Shown here: positions 1-9,098 of the stretch, in pieces
Layout of the letters: each line of letters starts with the position of its first letter
How positions within the stretch are numbered: the first letter of the stretch is position 1
NCBI GenBank assembly: GCA_963667375.1
Contig: OY763323.1
Location: forward strand, 1,116,001-1,180,000
Length of the DNA stretch: 64,000 nt
Source: G963556115 sp963667375
GTDB taxonomy: Bacteria; Planctomycetota; SZUA-567
Direction of reading: 5' to 3'
Position numbers and translations under genes: made by a program
The notes under the pieces: model-generated
Told to the model about the DNA's origin: nothing
Database searches by the model: none
What the model saw: the letters and a program-made list of their open reading frames with translations, nothing else

Positions 1-93
1 CCGCAATAAATCTTTGTTTTGCAGGGATGGTGAGATTAGCAGCCCTTTCCCATACAGCACCTGCAGTTTTTGTTTAGTATTAGAGAAGAAGTT

Positions 94-1071
94 ATGCCGA
101 TAAATCCATCCAAGCCATTTGATCTGACTTATGAAGGTACACCGACATATTCTGATATCCGTCTGGATCAGTTTGTCAAGGCGATGGTCCCGTCGATGTC
201 ACGTACCAAAATTCAGAAGTATATTAAAAATAAGAAGATTACAGTAAATAATGAGCCCAGGACTGCCAACTGGATAGTACGGCTCGGGGATGAGGTCGTC
301 CTGCATTGTAAAGAACCGGAAGGGGCGGTCGAGGTTGCCAAGAAGATTCCTCTAGATATAATATATGAGGATGAGGATATTGTAGCTGTAAATAAGCAGC
401 CGAATCTGGTGGTGCATCCGGTGGCACTGCACCGGCATGATACGCTGCTCAATGCCATGTACTGGCGCTATAAGGATATTATTCCCGCAGATGAGGAGAT
501 AAGCCTTGGTAACCGTCTGGATCAGTATACCAGCGGGATAATACTTGTGGCCAAGAATACGCATGCCAAGCGCATCTTGCAGGATCAGTTTGAAAATCGC
601 AGGACACGCAAGGTCTATAATGCTATTTGTTCCGGTATAGTAGTTCCGGATCAAGGTGAGATAAATCATCCGCTGGGACGGGGTGAAGGTATGCACCGGA
701 CTTATATTGTTATCAGGCATGACGCGCTGGGGAAGCCGTCAAATACTTTTTTCAGAGTTTTACAGCGCTTTGAACCGCAGGAAGATGATAATGGCTTTAC
801 TCTGGTGCGTCTGGAACCGCATACCGGGCGGCAGCACCAGCTGCGGGTGCATATGGCGAGTCTGGGCAACCCGCTTATCTGTGATGACCGTTATGGTTCG
901 GCTGAGGACGTGACGATTACCAGCAGAGCCGGAGAGCAAGCGGTTATGTCGCGTTATGCTTTGCATGCCTGTGAACTTACATTTACTCATCCCAACGGGA
1001 ATGAAATGACGTTACAGGCACCTATAGCGGGAGACATGAAGGACTTTATCGAGGTGTTGAACCAGCGTTAA
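94..1071 (+). CDS. RluA-family RNA pseudouridine synthase
   Basis: Isomerises uridine to pseudouridine in rRNA, by family knowledge in large-subunit rRNA (RluC/RluD/YlyB type). About 325 aa. An S4-like RNA-binding region lies at roughly residues 22-72 (IRLDQFVKAMVPSMSRTKIQ). The catalytic motif NRLDQYTSG follows, with the catalytic Asp near residue 143, and HTGRQHQLRVHM is the later conserved RluA motif. The frame is open from a TTG at 70, but I choose the ATG at 94, which has AGAGAAG just upstream. The exact target uridine cannot be read from sequence. It reads toward the FlgN-like gene but is separated from it by a promoter-bearing gap, so it is probably its own unit. Confidence 0.93.
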   Translation: MPINPSKPFDLTYEGTPTYSDIRLDQFVKAMVPSMSRTKIQKYIKNKKITVNNEPRTANWIVRLGDEVVLHCKEPEGAVEVAKKIPLDIIYEDEDIVAVNKQPNLVVHPVALHRHDTLLNAMYWRYKDIIPADEEISLGNRLDQYTSGIILVAKNTHAKRILQDQFENRRTRKVYNAICSGIVVPDQGEINHPLGRGEGMHRTYIVIRHDALGKPSNTFFRVLQRFEPQEDDNGFTLVRLEPHTGRQHQLRVHMASLGNPLICDDRYGSAEDVTITSRAGEQAVMSRYALHACELTFTHPNGNEMTLQAPIAGDMKDFIEVLNQR

Positions 1072-1095
1072 TTGAAAATGGATATTAGCTTTAGC

Positions 1096-1124
1096 TTGAA
1101 TTTAAATTGAAAATTGTGTATTAT
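1096..1124 (+). promoter_or_regulatory. sigma-70-type promoter for the FlgN-like/FleS-like pair
   Basis: TTGAAT (1096-1101) and TATTAT (1119-1124) are separated by exactly 17 bp, 53 bp before the ATG at 1177. It is a good hexamer match in an otherwise gene-free gap. Confidence 0.5.
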
Positions 1125-1176
1125 TTATAAGCTGTTGGGGTAATTTTTTGTAGAACTGATATGCCAAGGGTAAAAT

Positions 1177-1656
1177 ATGACTGCCGGTAATAATAGTATG
1201 GAGGTGGCGCAGGCACTTGCGGCTTTTTTAAAGAAAGAGCTGGCTTTATACCGTGAAGTGTATGAACTTTCTCTAAAGCAGCGGGAGATAATCGGGCAGA
1301 AGGATAGTGAAAAATTACTCAGCGTTATTGATGAAAAGCAGATGCGCATAGTCAAGATCAATGCTATTGAGAAAGAGGCCGGTCCATATAAAAAGATCCG
1401 TGAACGAGATCTGGAGACCTGGGATCAGGCGGTAAGGGCGGTGGTCGATCCGTATATACTCGAACTGCGTGAAGTTCTGGGAAATATTGTGGCGGTGGAG
1501 GAAGACAGCCGTAAGGCGGCTGAGGAGCTGAAACAGTCCAGCTCGGCTCAGGTGGTCAAGATTCAGAAGGGCAAAGCTATGCTGAGTGCGTATGGCAAGA
1601 GCGTCAAGATCCCTAAAAATATCCAGATTCCGCGCTTTAAAGATAAAAAAGGTTAG
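1177..1656 (+). CDS. FlgN-like flagellar export chaperone
   Basis: A 159-aa, almost entirely helical, charged protein with the length and heptad-like pattern of the FlgN family. FlgN binds the hook-filament junction proteins FlgK and FlgL in the cytoplasm before export. It has no signal peptide or membrane segment. The early segment LALYREVYELSLKQREII followed by a second long helix is typical of FlgN-fold chaperones, which are poorly conserved in sequence. The ATG at 1177 has AAGGG at 1166-1170; a second ATG at 1198 is possible. The next gene is a FleS/FlrB-type kinase, which supports a flagellar role. No other structural flagellar gene is in the window, so the assignment rests on fold pattern plus neighbour. 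Confidence 0.6.
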   Translation: MTAGNNSMEVAQALAAFLKKELALYREVYELSLKQREIIGQKDSEKLLSVIDEKQMRIVKINAIEKEAGPYKKIRERDLETWDQAVRAVVDPYILELREVLGNIVAVEEDSRKAAEELKQSSSAQVVKIQKGKAMLSAYGKSVKIPKNIQIPRFKDKKG

Positions 1657-1723
1657 GTCGTACTTCAGGCTTCAGCACTTGCTATAATATTGCTATTGCT
1701 TTAGGGAAGATTGACAGATTTTT

Positions 1724-2995
1724 ATGAGTGACAAAACCGATAGACCAACAACGATGCAGGGCGGGGGCAGTCTTGATCCTGAAGAGCTGATCAAGATAAT
1801 AACCGCCTATGATGAAGCGACTCAGGGTCTGCAGAAGACCCATGAAAGTCTGAAAAAACAGGTCGCCCACCTGACAGGCGAATTGAGTCTGAAAAATCAG
1901 GAACTCACCTCATCCCTGGAGGAAGTCAACGCCCTCAAGAATTATCTGGCTAATATCCTGGAATCTATCACCGATGGGGTAATCGCAATCAATCCTGACC
2001 GTGAAGTAATGGCTTTTAACCAGTCTGCCGCTGAAATTGTGCGAGCCATAGCCAGTGATAATATGGGTAGACCGATTCGTGAGGTACTCAGTGAATCTTC
2101 ACAGGAACTTGGGCGGATTCTGGAAAAATCCCTTTCTGAGCAGAAGTGTTTTACTAATATTGAGGTAACTGTAAATACTGATCAGCGCCATATTCTTTCG
2201 GTATCCGCCAGTCCTATACGCAATAGCCGTGGTGAAATTCTGGGAGCGGTACAGTCTTTCAGGGATCTTACCGATATCAAAAAGCTTGAGGATATTGTGA
2301 CCAGGCAGAATCGGCTGGCTGCACTTGGGGAAATGGCGGCAGGGGTGGCCCACGAGATTCGTAATCCGCTAGGTGGTATTGAGTTATATGCCTCTACGCT
2401 GAAGAAGAGATTTGATCCGGATTCCAAGGAATCGACGATAGCCGAAAAGATTATTGCCGCGTCCAATGCACTCAACCGTATTGTTACTGATATGCTGACC
2501 TTTACCAGAGGACGCGCTCCGAGTAAGAAGTTCACTACCTTCGAGCGGGTATGCCATGTGGCTCTGGATATGGCGGCACGGGAGATCGATAAGAAAGCTA
2601 TAAAAGTTACAGAGCGCCATGCTTTGTGCAAACAGCGATTTAATATTGATTCTGATCAGGTAGCGCAGGCCTTTTTAAATGTTATTCTCAATGCCGTACA
2701 GTTTATGCCTGAGGGAGAGGAACTGATTATCGCCAGTTATCTGCAGGTTGATTCGAAGCAGAAGAAAGTTGTCATTGAGTTTGAAGATGGCGGAACAGGT
2801 ATTGAACCGTCAAAGATAGACCGGCTCTTTGATCCATTTTATACCAGTCGTAAGGACGGTACCGGTCTGGGTCTGGCAATAGTTCATAAGATAGTCGAGG
2901 ATCATGGCGGTACTATAATAGCTGAAAACCGGCCGCCACGTGGAGCCTGCTTCAGTTTTACTTTCCCTATGAGTGAAATTGATATCGAAAGTTAA
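1724..2995 (+). CDS. PAS-domain sensor histidine kinase, FleS/FlrB type
   Basis: A 423-aa soluble kinase: coiled coil at about 25-80, PAS at about 75-185, HisKA at about 195-260 and HATPase_c at about 300-420. The H-box LGEMAAGVAHEIRNPLGGIE places the phospho-His at 210. The N-box region (FLNVILNAVQFMPEGEE) and G2 box (GTGLGLAIVHKI) are intact, so it should be active. The H-box wording is characteristic of the FleS/FlrB/AtoS/NtrB group, whose partners are usually sigma-54 activators. It follows the FlgN-like gene by 67 bp, matching a flagellar-regulation role. No transmembrane segment is seen and the partner response regulator is not in the window. The ATG at 1724 lacks a good Shine-Dalgarno. 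Confidence 0.8.
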   Translation: MSDKTDRPTTMQGGGSLDPEELIKIITAYDEATQGLQKTHESLKKQVAHLTGELSLKNQELTSSLEEVNALKNYLANILESITDGVIAINPDREVMAFNQSAAEIVRAIASDNMGRPIREVLSESSQELGRILEKSLSEQKCFTNIEVTVNTDQRHILSVSASPIRNSRGEILGAVQSFRDLTDIKKLEDIVTRQNRLAALGEMAAGVAHEIRNPLGGIELYASTLKKRFDPDSKESTIAEKIIAASNALNRIVTDMLTFTRGRAPSKKFTTFERVCHVALDMAAREIDKKAIKVTERHALCKQRFNIDSDQVAQAFLNVILNAVQFMPEGEELIIASYLQVDSKQKKVVIEFEDGGTGIEPSKIDRLFDPFYTSRKDGTGLGLAIVHKIVEDHGGTIIAENRPPRGACFSFTFPMSEIDIES

Positions 2996-3013
2996 TGTTG
3001 TGCATCTGATTTT

Positions 3014-4417
3014 CTAGGGTAATTTATGCTTCCCGAGCAGTGTCTTTATTTCAAGCCAGTCCTGCTGGTTTAGATGGTGTGTTTCAGAGTTGTAGTCGCT
3101 GGTTTCGATGCTGCTGCTGTGAATAGGGTGAGACGGGTAGAAAATAAGCGTGAGCAGACAGATAAATACCGCCAGGGCGGCCAGACGTAAAAGGTTGAGA
3201 TTGCGCTTGAAATGCTTGCGCATAGTACCATTATAATAGCTTTCTTCAAGAAAACGGGTGCGTTCAGCAATTCCATAATGATGCCAGCTGGCTTCAGAGC
3301 GCATATTACCGTATGCCAGCCCGATTCTTTCCAGACCGCGCCAGAGTGGACGGAAATCCTTGAGCAGCTCGGCGGAGAAAAGATCTGCTTCTCTTTCAAA
3401 TCTCCGGCTGAACCAGGCAAAGACAAAGCGTATATATAGAAAGAATACCCCTATCAGACCCAAGATAACATATATTCTATTCTGCAGGAATATACTGATC
3501 AACGGCTCACAGGCACTGAGTACGGTTATACTCATCAGCAGATAGAAGAGTATATGCCTTTTTTTAAGATGACCTATTTCGTGGGCGATGACACCGAGTA
3601 TTTCATCTTCACGGAGTCGGTTAACAAGTCCATGACTGATGAAGAGATATTGAAAAGGCGGCAGGAATCCTACCATCGCGGCATTGGGTATTGATTTTCC
3701 TCCTAGATTCCAGAGATATATCCCCTTTATTTTAACTCCGGCTTTGGCGGTGAGCGCCTGGATCTGTTTTTTCAGTTCCTGGTCCTCAAGTGGAGTGCAG
3801 CCCCAGAATTTACGTAGAAACAGCGGAAATACCCAGGCCAGCAGCAGGAAGAGTGCGGTGCTGATAATTTCCAGTTGTTCTCCGCTTATCAGGTTTTGCT
3901 CCGAATCAAGATAATCATTCAGGACTATTCCGGGAAGCCATAGGCCGAGAATAAAAAACGTATAGCGGAATCGGTGCAGCAGGTACGACCAGAGCGTCCA
4001 ACTGCCGGGATTGGTGCGACGATGCAGATAGAACCAGGGCAACCAGCAGCAGATGGCGATGAAAATATAGATCAGCATACCGGTAATGTTTTGCAGCAGA
4101 TAATTACCCGAAAGTTTCGGAACGGCGAAGTTATAAATATTGTAGACCGCATAATAATGCAGAATGATGATAGCGGCAATGCATCCCAGAGCTTTGTTTG
4201 CCGAGCTGCAAATGCTGATCAGCAGCCGACTGCGTTTGGTATACAGTTTTTCACGTTTTAAGAGCAGGATAGTCTGCAGCCCCACCAGCAGCAGGCAGAA
4301 AAGCCCAGCCGCCAGAATACTCAGCAGTGAATAGGTAAGATTCAGTTTGCTTGCCGATTGGCTGGAGATACTAGCCAGATAGAGAATTATTGCAATTGTT
4401 TCAAGTGGAAGTAGCAA
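3014..4417 (-). CDS. Membrane M48-family metalloprotease (HtpX/Ste24-like)
   Basis: 467 aa with many hydrophobic segments in the N-terminal 200 residues and again at about 290-335. The zinc motif HEIGH is at 279-283, and the downstream EREADLFSAE (about 341-350) supplies the third ligand Glu, as in M48 peptidases. Family members cleave damaged membrane proteins or prenylated peptides at the inner membrane; the substrate here is unknown. The best start is a TTG at 4417 with AAGGA 8 nt upstream, because the next Met lies past residue 110. It overlaps the end of the upstream histidine kinase gene by 17 bp, so it is probably translationally coupled as the last gene of the operon. Confidence 0.82.
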   Translation of the reverse strand: MLLPLETIAIILYLASISSQSASKLNLTYSLLSILAAGLFCLLLVGLQTILLLKREKLYTKRSRLLISICSSANKALGCIAAIIILHYYAVYNIYNFAVPKLSGNYLLQNITGMLIYIFIAICCWLPWFYLHRRTNPGSWTLWSYLLHRFRYTFFILGLWLPGIVLNDYLDSEQNLISGEQLEIISTALFLLLAWVFPLFLRKFWGCTPLEDQELKKQIQALTAKAGVKIKGIYLWNLGGKSIPNAAMVGFLPPFQYLFISHGLVNRLREDEILGVIAHEIGHLKKRHILFYLLMSITVLSACEPLISIFLQNRIYVILGLIGVFFLYIRFVFAWFSRRFEREADLFSAELLKDFRPLWRGLERIGLAYGNMRSEASWHHYGIAERTRFLEESYYNGTMRKHFKRNLNLLRLAALAVFICLLTLIFYPSHPIHSSSIETSDYNSETHHLNQQDWLEIKTLLGKHKLP

Positions 4418-5981
4418 CCTGTTTTTCCTTATTGTCGCTGTTTAGAGGCAGGGTGAAAAAGAATTCGGTCCCGACTCCAAGTTTACTGTTGAGTCCAATG
4501 TTGCCCTGATGTCCCTGTTCAATAATCATTTTGCATATCGGCATGCCCAGACCTGTTCCGCGTGAATGATGGGAGAGCGACTCTATCTGCTCAAAGCGGG
4601 AAAAGACCTTGTTGAGATCTTCAGGTGCAATTCCGATGCCGGTGTCAGCTACAGTTATCTGTACATATTTATTGCCGCCATCCATGGTTTTGATCCCGGT
4701 TTTTATGGTTATTTTACCGCCTTTTGGAGTAAATTTTATGGCATTAGAAAGCATGTTCAGCAGTACCTGCGTAATACGGTCAACATCACAATATACCGCA
4801 ATTTCCGGGGTGCTGTTTTTAAAACTGACTGCTACCTCGGCATTCTGTGCTGATACTTTGCTGTAAGTTATAGAGGATTCAATAATATCCTCGAGATTGC
4901 AGGTGATATAATGATATTCCATCTTGCCTGATTCCATCTTGGTAAGATCTAGAACGTCATTGATCAGCCGGGTAAGACGTTCTCCTTCATTGTATATTAC
5001 CTCCAGATACTCTTTACGCTCGTATTCTTCGGTAATCATTCCCTCAATCATAAGCGCTTCGGTATAAGCTAGTATTGAGGTTAGCGGTGTCCGCAGTTCA
5101 TGGCTCACAAGTGAGAGAAAGTCATTCTTCATCATGTCAACCTCACGCATTTTGGATAATTCCATAGTAGCGCTCAAATCCCGGCAGAGAATAACGTAGC
5201 CATTTGAATGTCCGCTATTGCTGATACGCATCGCACTGGCAGTAATACCGATAGTCACGGTATTGTCAAGCAACATCATTGAAAGCTCGGATTCTTCGCT
5301 GTTCATTGCCGCAATTGCACCTTCAATGACTTTGACGAAATCGCTGCTCAGTGCTTCATGGTAGTCTTTGCCGAGGACCTTGCTGCGGTCAAGCCTGAAC
5401 ATCATCTCCAGTGTGCCGTTTACCAGGATTATCCTGCCCCTGTCATCTATTGACAGAATGCCATGTCCGACACTTTCAACAATATCGGTCAGTTGTGAAC
5501 GGCTGTTTTCGAGTTTGTTACGCAGGTAATATGATTCTATACGGGTGGCAACTATCTGTGCCAGCAGCATTAACAGTGTCGAAAGTCCTTGAGTGAAATT
5601 ATCGACATCAAAATCAATCCAGAGTACAACGACCCCGATAGCGGAGGCGTTTCCGATCAGCGGTAAATATAAAATATCATGTTCGGCGTTACTCTCTGAG
5701 CGTTCGATAACGGTTATTTCACGGTTTTCTACCACCCAGTTGATCATATTAAGATCTGCATTTACGCCGTCAGGAGAAAAATTGCTTTTGAGATTCAGAG
5801 AGCCGCCTTCGTACAGGTAGGCCTGAAAATAAATGAACGGCAGTACGGTGTCCAGATTTACTTCCAGTTCATCAAGGATTTCATCTAGGCTTAATATATG
5901 TGAAGAATCCTGCAAACTTTTTTCAAAATTTACAAAGATATCCAGAAAACTTTCGGATTCATTATTGAATGTTTGCCCCAT
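4401..5981 (-). CDS. GAF-PAS sensor histidine kinase
   Basis: 526 aa, soluble. The N-terminal ~150 residues look like a GAF-type sensor (LPLIGNASAIGVVVLWIDFD). A PAS domain follows at about 165-275, introduced by a short helix, then HisKA with NDFLSLVSHELRTPLTSIL (phospho-His 294), then a complete HATPase_c with DRITQVLLNMLSNAIKF, DTGIGIAPEDL and GTGLGMPICKMI. All kinase motifs are intact. The ATG has GGAGATC upstream. It is the third gene of a minus-strand operon with an HDOD protein upstream and an M48 protease downstream. HDOD-kinase pairing is common in bacterial signalling; the signal and the response regulator are unknown. Confidence 0.88.
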   Translation of the reverse strand: MGQTFNNESESFLDIFVNFEKSLQDSSHILSLDEILDELEVNLDTVLPFIYFQAYLYEGGSLNLKSNFSPDGVNADLNMINWVVENREITVIERSESNAEHDILYLPLIGNASAIGVVVLWIDFDVDNFTQGLSTLLMLLAQIVATRIESYYLRNKLENSRSQLTDIVESVGHGILSIDDRGRIILVNGTLEMMFRLDRSKVLGKDYHEALSSDFVKVIEGAIAAMNSEESELSMMLLDNTVTIGITASAMRISNSGHSNGYVILCRDLSATMELSKMREVDMMKNDFLSLVSHELRTPLTSILAYTEALMIEGMITEEYERKEYLEVIYNEGERLTRLINDVLDLTKMESGKMEYHYITCNLEDIIESSITYSKVSAQNAEVAVSFKNSTPEIAVYCDVDRITQVLLNMLSNAIKFTPKGGKITIKTGIKTMDGGNKYVQITVADTGIGIAPEDLNKVFSRFEQIESLSHHSRGTGLGMPICKMIIEQGHQGNIGLNSKLGVGTEFFFTLPLNSDNKEKQVATST

Positions 5982-6016
5982 ATATGATCTCCGATGTTGC
6001 TTTAATTGCAGTCAGG

Positions 6017-6883
6017 CTAACTGTGAATAAGATCCAGAAAATCCTGAGCCCGTTTCAGCTCGTCAATAACTTCGCCGATGATTTTGTCCAGTTTGCCTAC
6101 ATTCAGCTGATATTTACTGATAATTTTTTTATCAAAGGGGCTGACCAGATCAAAAGATTCAAAATTTATACCAAGTGATTTCGAAATAATGCTGCCGATA
6201 TGGACTGCGGCAACAGCTTCGTGATCATTTTTAGCCAGAGTGGGAGTTGTATAGTATCTGATGCAGGCGCGAAGCATCTTCGGGAGCTCCCATTTTTCTG
6301 TTGCCCATTCACCTGCCTGCATGTGGGTGAATCCCAGCTCCTCTTTTTCGAGTTCGATAATATTGTTGTTGTCCGGGGAACGTTTTCCCAGAATTTTTGC
6401 GTATTCCTTTGGAAATACCTGATCAAGAATCAGTGTCCCGATGGAATGTATGAGACCTGCGACAAAGACATCGTCCGGTGATATCTTGGGTTCGATATAT
6501 TTTATTGTTGCTTGGGAGGCAATTGCTGTTGTAAGTGAGTAAGTCCAGAACTGCGGTATATTCAGCAGTTTTTTTTCTTTGCCTTTAGTCATATCAAATA
6601 ATGAAGCAGCCAGAACAATATTTTTAACTTTGTTAAAACCAATAATCACCACCGCATGCTGGATGGTCTTTATTTTTCCAGGAAATCCGTAGAATGCGGA
6701 ATTTACCAGTTTCAAAACCTTGGTGGTTAGAGCCTGATCTTTATGAATTATTTGACTGACATTATTAGCGCTGGTCATCGGGTTGTTCGCCACACGCAGT
6801 ATTTCACTGGCAACACTGGGGAGTGTTGGAATATCTGGAGTGTTCTCTATGCGTTCCCGTGCTACAATTGAATTCATAACCAT
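6017..6883 (-). CDS. HDOD-domain signalling protein
   Basis: 288 aa. The HDOD domain fills most of the protein, with the hallmark run of IPTLPSVASEILRVANNP, then DQALTTKVLKLVNSAFYGF and IQHAVVIIGFNKVKNIVLAA. The HD-phosphohydrolase-like site is degenerate (GLIHSIGTLILDQVF lacks the His-Asp pair), as is usual in HDOD, so it is a signal-transduction or scaffold domain, not a nuclease or phosphodiesterase. It starts 2 nt after the stop of the preceding gene, with its Shine-Dalgarno inside that gene. Operon order is HD-GYP-N-like, HDOD, GAF-PAS kinase, M48 protease. Confidence 0.88.
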   Translation of the reverse strand: MVMNSIVARERIENTPDIPTLPSVASEILRVANNPMTSANNVSQIIHKDQALTTKVLKLVNSAFYGFPGKIKTIQHAVVIIGFNKVKNIVLAASLFDMTKGKEKKLLNIPQFWTYSLTTAIASQATIKYIEPKISPDDVFVAGLIHSIGTLILDQVFPKEYAKILGKRSPDNNNIIELEKEELGFTHMQAGEWATEKWELPKMLRACIRYYTTPTLAKNDHEAVAAVHIGSIISKSLGINFESFDLVSPFDKKIISKYQLNVGKLDKIIGEVIDELKRAQDFLDLIHS

Positions 6884-6885
6884 AT

Positions 6886-7281
6886 TTAGTAGGATCCTGG
6901 AATAATGCCATTGCCGTTATTGTTATTATTGACAAGATATTTTAGTAGAACTGTCATATATGTCTTGTAGAATTCATCTTGTTCGACGCTTTGAAAGCGG
7001 TTTTTAACCTTCAGCGCCATCTCTGAGATAAGAGCAGTATTGATATTTGAGTCCTCCTCACTTTCAGGGGTGCGTTCAAACTTCAGCTCAAATATCTGCT
7101 CTGAGTGTTTATCAATCTCAATATGAATTGATTTTATATTCCAAAGCGGCAGTCGACGTATGGCAATGGGGGTAAGTCTGGATCCGGAGTGAATCAGTAT
7201 CCTTCCTTCGTTATCCATAATATCCCGCGCAGTCACCATTCCGGGTTGAGCTTCACTTATTGGAATTTCATTTGCTGCCAT
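6886..7281 (-). CDS. Short protein resembling the N-terminal domain of HD-GYP proteins
   Basis: 131 aa. The segment ISEAQPGMVTARDIMDNEGR, followed by a Leu-Ile-His-Ser-Gly run, looks like the DUF3391-type domain that precedes HD-GYP phosphodiesterases (PGM-x-L-A-x-D-v-x-d-x-x-G-x-x-L). The HD-GYP catalytic part is absent; the gene ends after a helical tail with an Asn-rich stretch (NNNNNGNG). AGGAG precedes the ATG. It heads the operon with the HDOD protein, so a free-standing adaptor role is plausible but inferred. Confidence 0.6.
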   Translation of the reverse strand: MAANEIPISEAQPGMVTARDIMDNEGRILIHSGSRLTPIAIRRLPLWNIKSIHIEIDKHSEQIFELKFERTPESEEDSNINTALISEMALKVKNRFQSVEQDEFYKTYMTVLLKYLVNNNNNGNGIIPGSY

Positions 7282-7318
7282 TAACTACTCCTGTCAGATT
7301 ATTTCAGAATACAATAGA

Positions 7319-7347
7319 ATGTTAATTGATATTGCTGATTTAGTCAA
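7319..7347 (-). promoter_or_regulatory. sigma-70-type promoter of the HDOD-kinase-protease operon
   Basis: On the minus strand, TTGACT (plus coordinates 7342-7347) and TAACAT (7319-7324) are 17 bp apart. The -10 lies 38 bp upstream of the ATG of the first operon gene. Confidence 0.5.
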
Positions 7348-7392
7348 GGAATAATGCAGAAGATAAAAAGCGCAGGCGGTAAAAAAAATGAC

Positions 7393-8199
7393 TTATTCGC
7401 CCCAATTGAGCTTTTGGCGTAGCGTGTTATAGCGATTTGCACGGCTGCAGGTAACAATTTTTGCTGGAAATTGTGAACATTTTACTTTTACCAGATCATC
7501 CGGGGTAATCAGAAGTGATTTGATTCCGTCGCAGCTGATGGTTGATTTGCCGGTTATACAGAGAGTTTCATGACGGCTGAGAACAAGTGGCCGGTTGGTA
7601 AGCTGATGGGCACATACTGGGACTAGAATCATACTTTTCAAGGTAGGATTTAAAATCGGTCCTCCGGCTGAAAGTGCGTAAGCTGTAGATCCGGTCGCAG
7701 TAGCAACTACGAGTCCGTCACCTGAAATAGTTGTAAGATGCATATCATCAACATCAATGTTTAGAGTGCATATGCGGCCGCAGGAAGCTGAAAAAAAAGA
7801 TACTTCATTAAGTGCAAATTCACTGAATATCAGCTGATCCTTGCGGAAAACCTCAATTTTGAGGCGCATTCTTTCAGAAATATTAATATGCCCGTGGAGA
7901 TATTTTTCCAGCATCGTTTCAAGATCTTGGGGATTTACCTCGGCAAGAAAACCAAGCCTGCCGAGGTTGACTGTAATAATTGGGATCTGGTCGGTGCCGA
8001 ATCGGCGTATGGCGTTCAGCACCGTGCCGTCACCGCCGAAAGTGATGGCAAAATCAGCAGCATATTTGCTCAGTTCCTCATTGAATGAGGAAATTTCAGC
8101 TAATATTTCACATTTGTCATTCAGAAACAGGCGTGCTCTTTCTGCCTGTTGGCAGGAACCTTTCTTATCGGGGTTGGTTATAAGCAATACCTTCTGCAT
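7393..8199 (-). CDS. nadK: NAD kinase
   Basis: Phosphorylates NAD to NADP in the cytoplasm. 268 aa, normal for bacterial NadK. The signature GGDGT is at 55-59 within ITFGGDGTVLNAI, NLGRLGFLAEV follows, and the glycine-rich SGDGLVVATATGSTAYALSA motif is complete. The C-terminal NRPLVL region is also conserved. It is the last gene of a minus-strand run, 49 bp after the inositol monophosphatase gene. The Shine-Dalgarno (GAGACAG) is weak. Confidence 0.95.
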   Translation of the reverse strand: MQKVLLITNPDKKGSCQQAERARLFLNDKCEILAEISSFNEELSKYAADFAITFGGDGTVLNAIRRFGTDQIPIITVNLGRLGFLAEVNPQDLETMLEKYLHGHINISERMRLKIEVFRKDQLIFSEFALNEVSFFSASCGRICTLNIDVDDMHLTTISGDGLVVATATGSTAYALSAGGPILNPTLKSMILVPVCAHQLTNRPLVLSRHETLCITGKSTISCDGIKSLLITPDDLVKVKCSQFPAKIVTCSRANRYNTLRQKLNWGE

Positions 8200-8248
8200 A
8201 ATTCTGTCTCGTGTTGAGTTATAAAAAATTTAACCGGTAATGTCTTTA

Positions 8249-9043
8249 TTATACACCACGGATAATACTTTTCAATTCATCAATAATATTTGCTGAAGCG
8301 ACAATGATATCCCACCTTCCGTCCTCGTTTTCGATGGCGTCAACCACTGCACCTGCTTCCTGAGCGATAATTGCCGCTGCCGCAATATCCCAGGAGTGAA
8401 TCGCGTTCTCATAAAAGCAGTTGAACCGGCCGCAGGCAACATTGGATATGTCATAGGCTGCTGCACCCATAAGGCGTATTTTTCGCGCTCTCTCACCGAT
8501 GATGCGGCTGTTTTTGAACATTTTATCGAAGCTGTCCTGTGTATGACCGAAACCGGTGGTGAGGATACATTCCGCCAGATCGCTTTCCGCGGAGACACTG
8601 ATTTTTTTATCATTTAAAAAAGCGCCTTTGCCGGCTTCAGCGTAGATGAGTTCATTGGTAATTGCAGCATAAACCGCACCGCAGACAGGTTCGCCGATTT
8701 CAAAGAAGCTTTTAGCCAGGCCTTTACGCTCTTTGTTAACCTTGATGCAGGCGACACTGGTGCAGAAGTACGGTATGCCGTAATAGAAGTTTACCGTGCC
8801 GTCAAGTGGGTCAATAATCCAGAGGTAATCGCTGCCGTTATCAATCAGACCACGCTCTTCTGCGAGGATAGAGTGCTCCGGGTAGTTGGCGCGTATTACT
8901 TCGATGATGGCTTTTTCTGAGAGTTTGTCGACTTCAAGTTTGATATCGTATTTTAGCTTTGCGTCTACATTGAGAGTCTTGCCATAATTTTGCATATGGA
9001 TTTCACCGGCGGCGAGAGCCGCTGCTTTTGCTGTCTTTAACAT
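8249..9043 (-). CDS. Inositol monophosphatase family protein (SuhB-like)
   Basis: 264 aa, typical family length. Metal-binding motifs are intact: LAEERG (about 60-65), WIIDPLDGTVNF (about 75-86) and the C-terminal WDIAAAAIIAQEAGAVV (about 220-236). Members are Mg-dependent, lithium-sensitive phosphatases acting on inositol phosphates, fructose bisphosphate, PAP or histidinol phosphate; SuhB also acts with the rRNA antitermination complex. The substrate cannot be told from sequence. GGAAG precedes the ATG. It lies between the RND exporter and nadK in one transcription direction with gaps of about 50 bp, so co-transcription is likely. Confidence 0.9.
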   Translation of the reverse strand: MLKTAKAAALAAGEIHMQNYGKTLNVDAKLKYDIKLEVDKLSEKAIIEVIRANYPEHSILAEERGLIDNGSDYLWIIDPLDGTVNFYYGIPYFCTSVACIKVNKERKGLAKSFFEIGEPVCGAVYAAITNELIYAEAGKGAFLNDKKISVSAESDLAECILTTGFGHTQDSFDKMFKNSRIIGERARKIRLMGAAAYDISNVACGRFNCFYENAIHSWDIAAAAIIAQEAGAVVDAIENEDGRWDIIVASANIIDELKSIIRGV

Positions 9044-9098
9044 GTTGCTTCCTTTACTGAATAAATCAAAATCAAGTTGTGTGTTGTTTGTGTATAAG

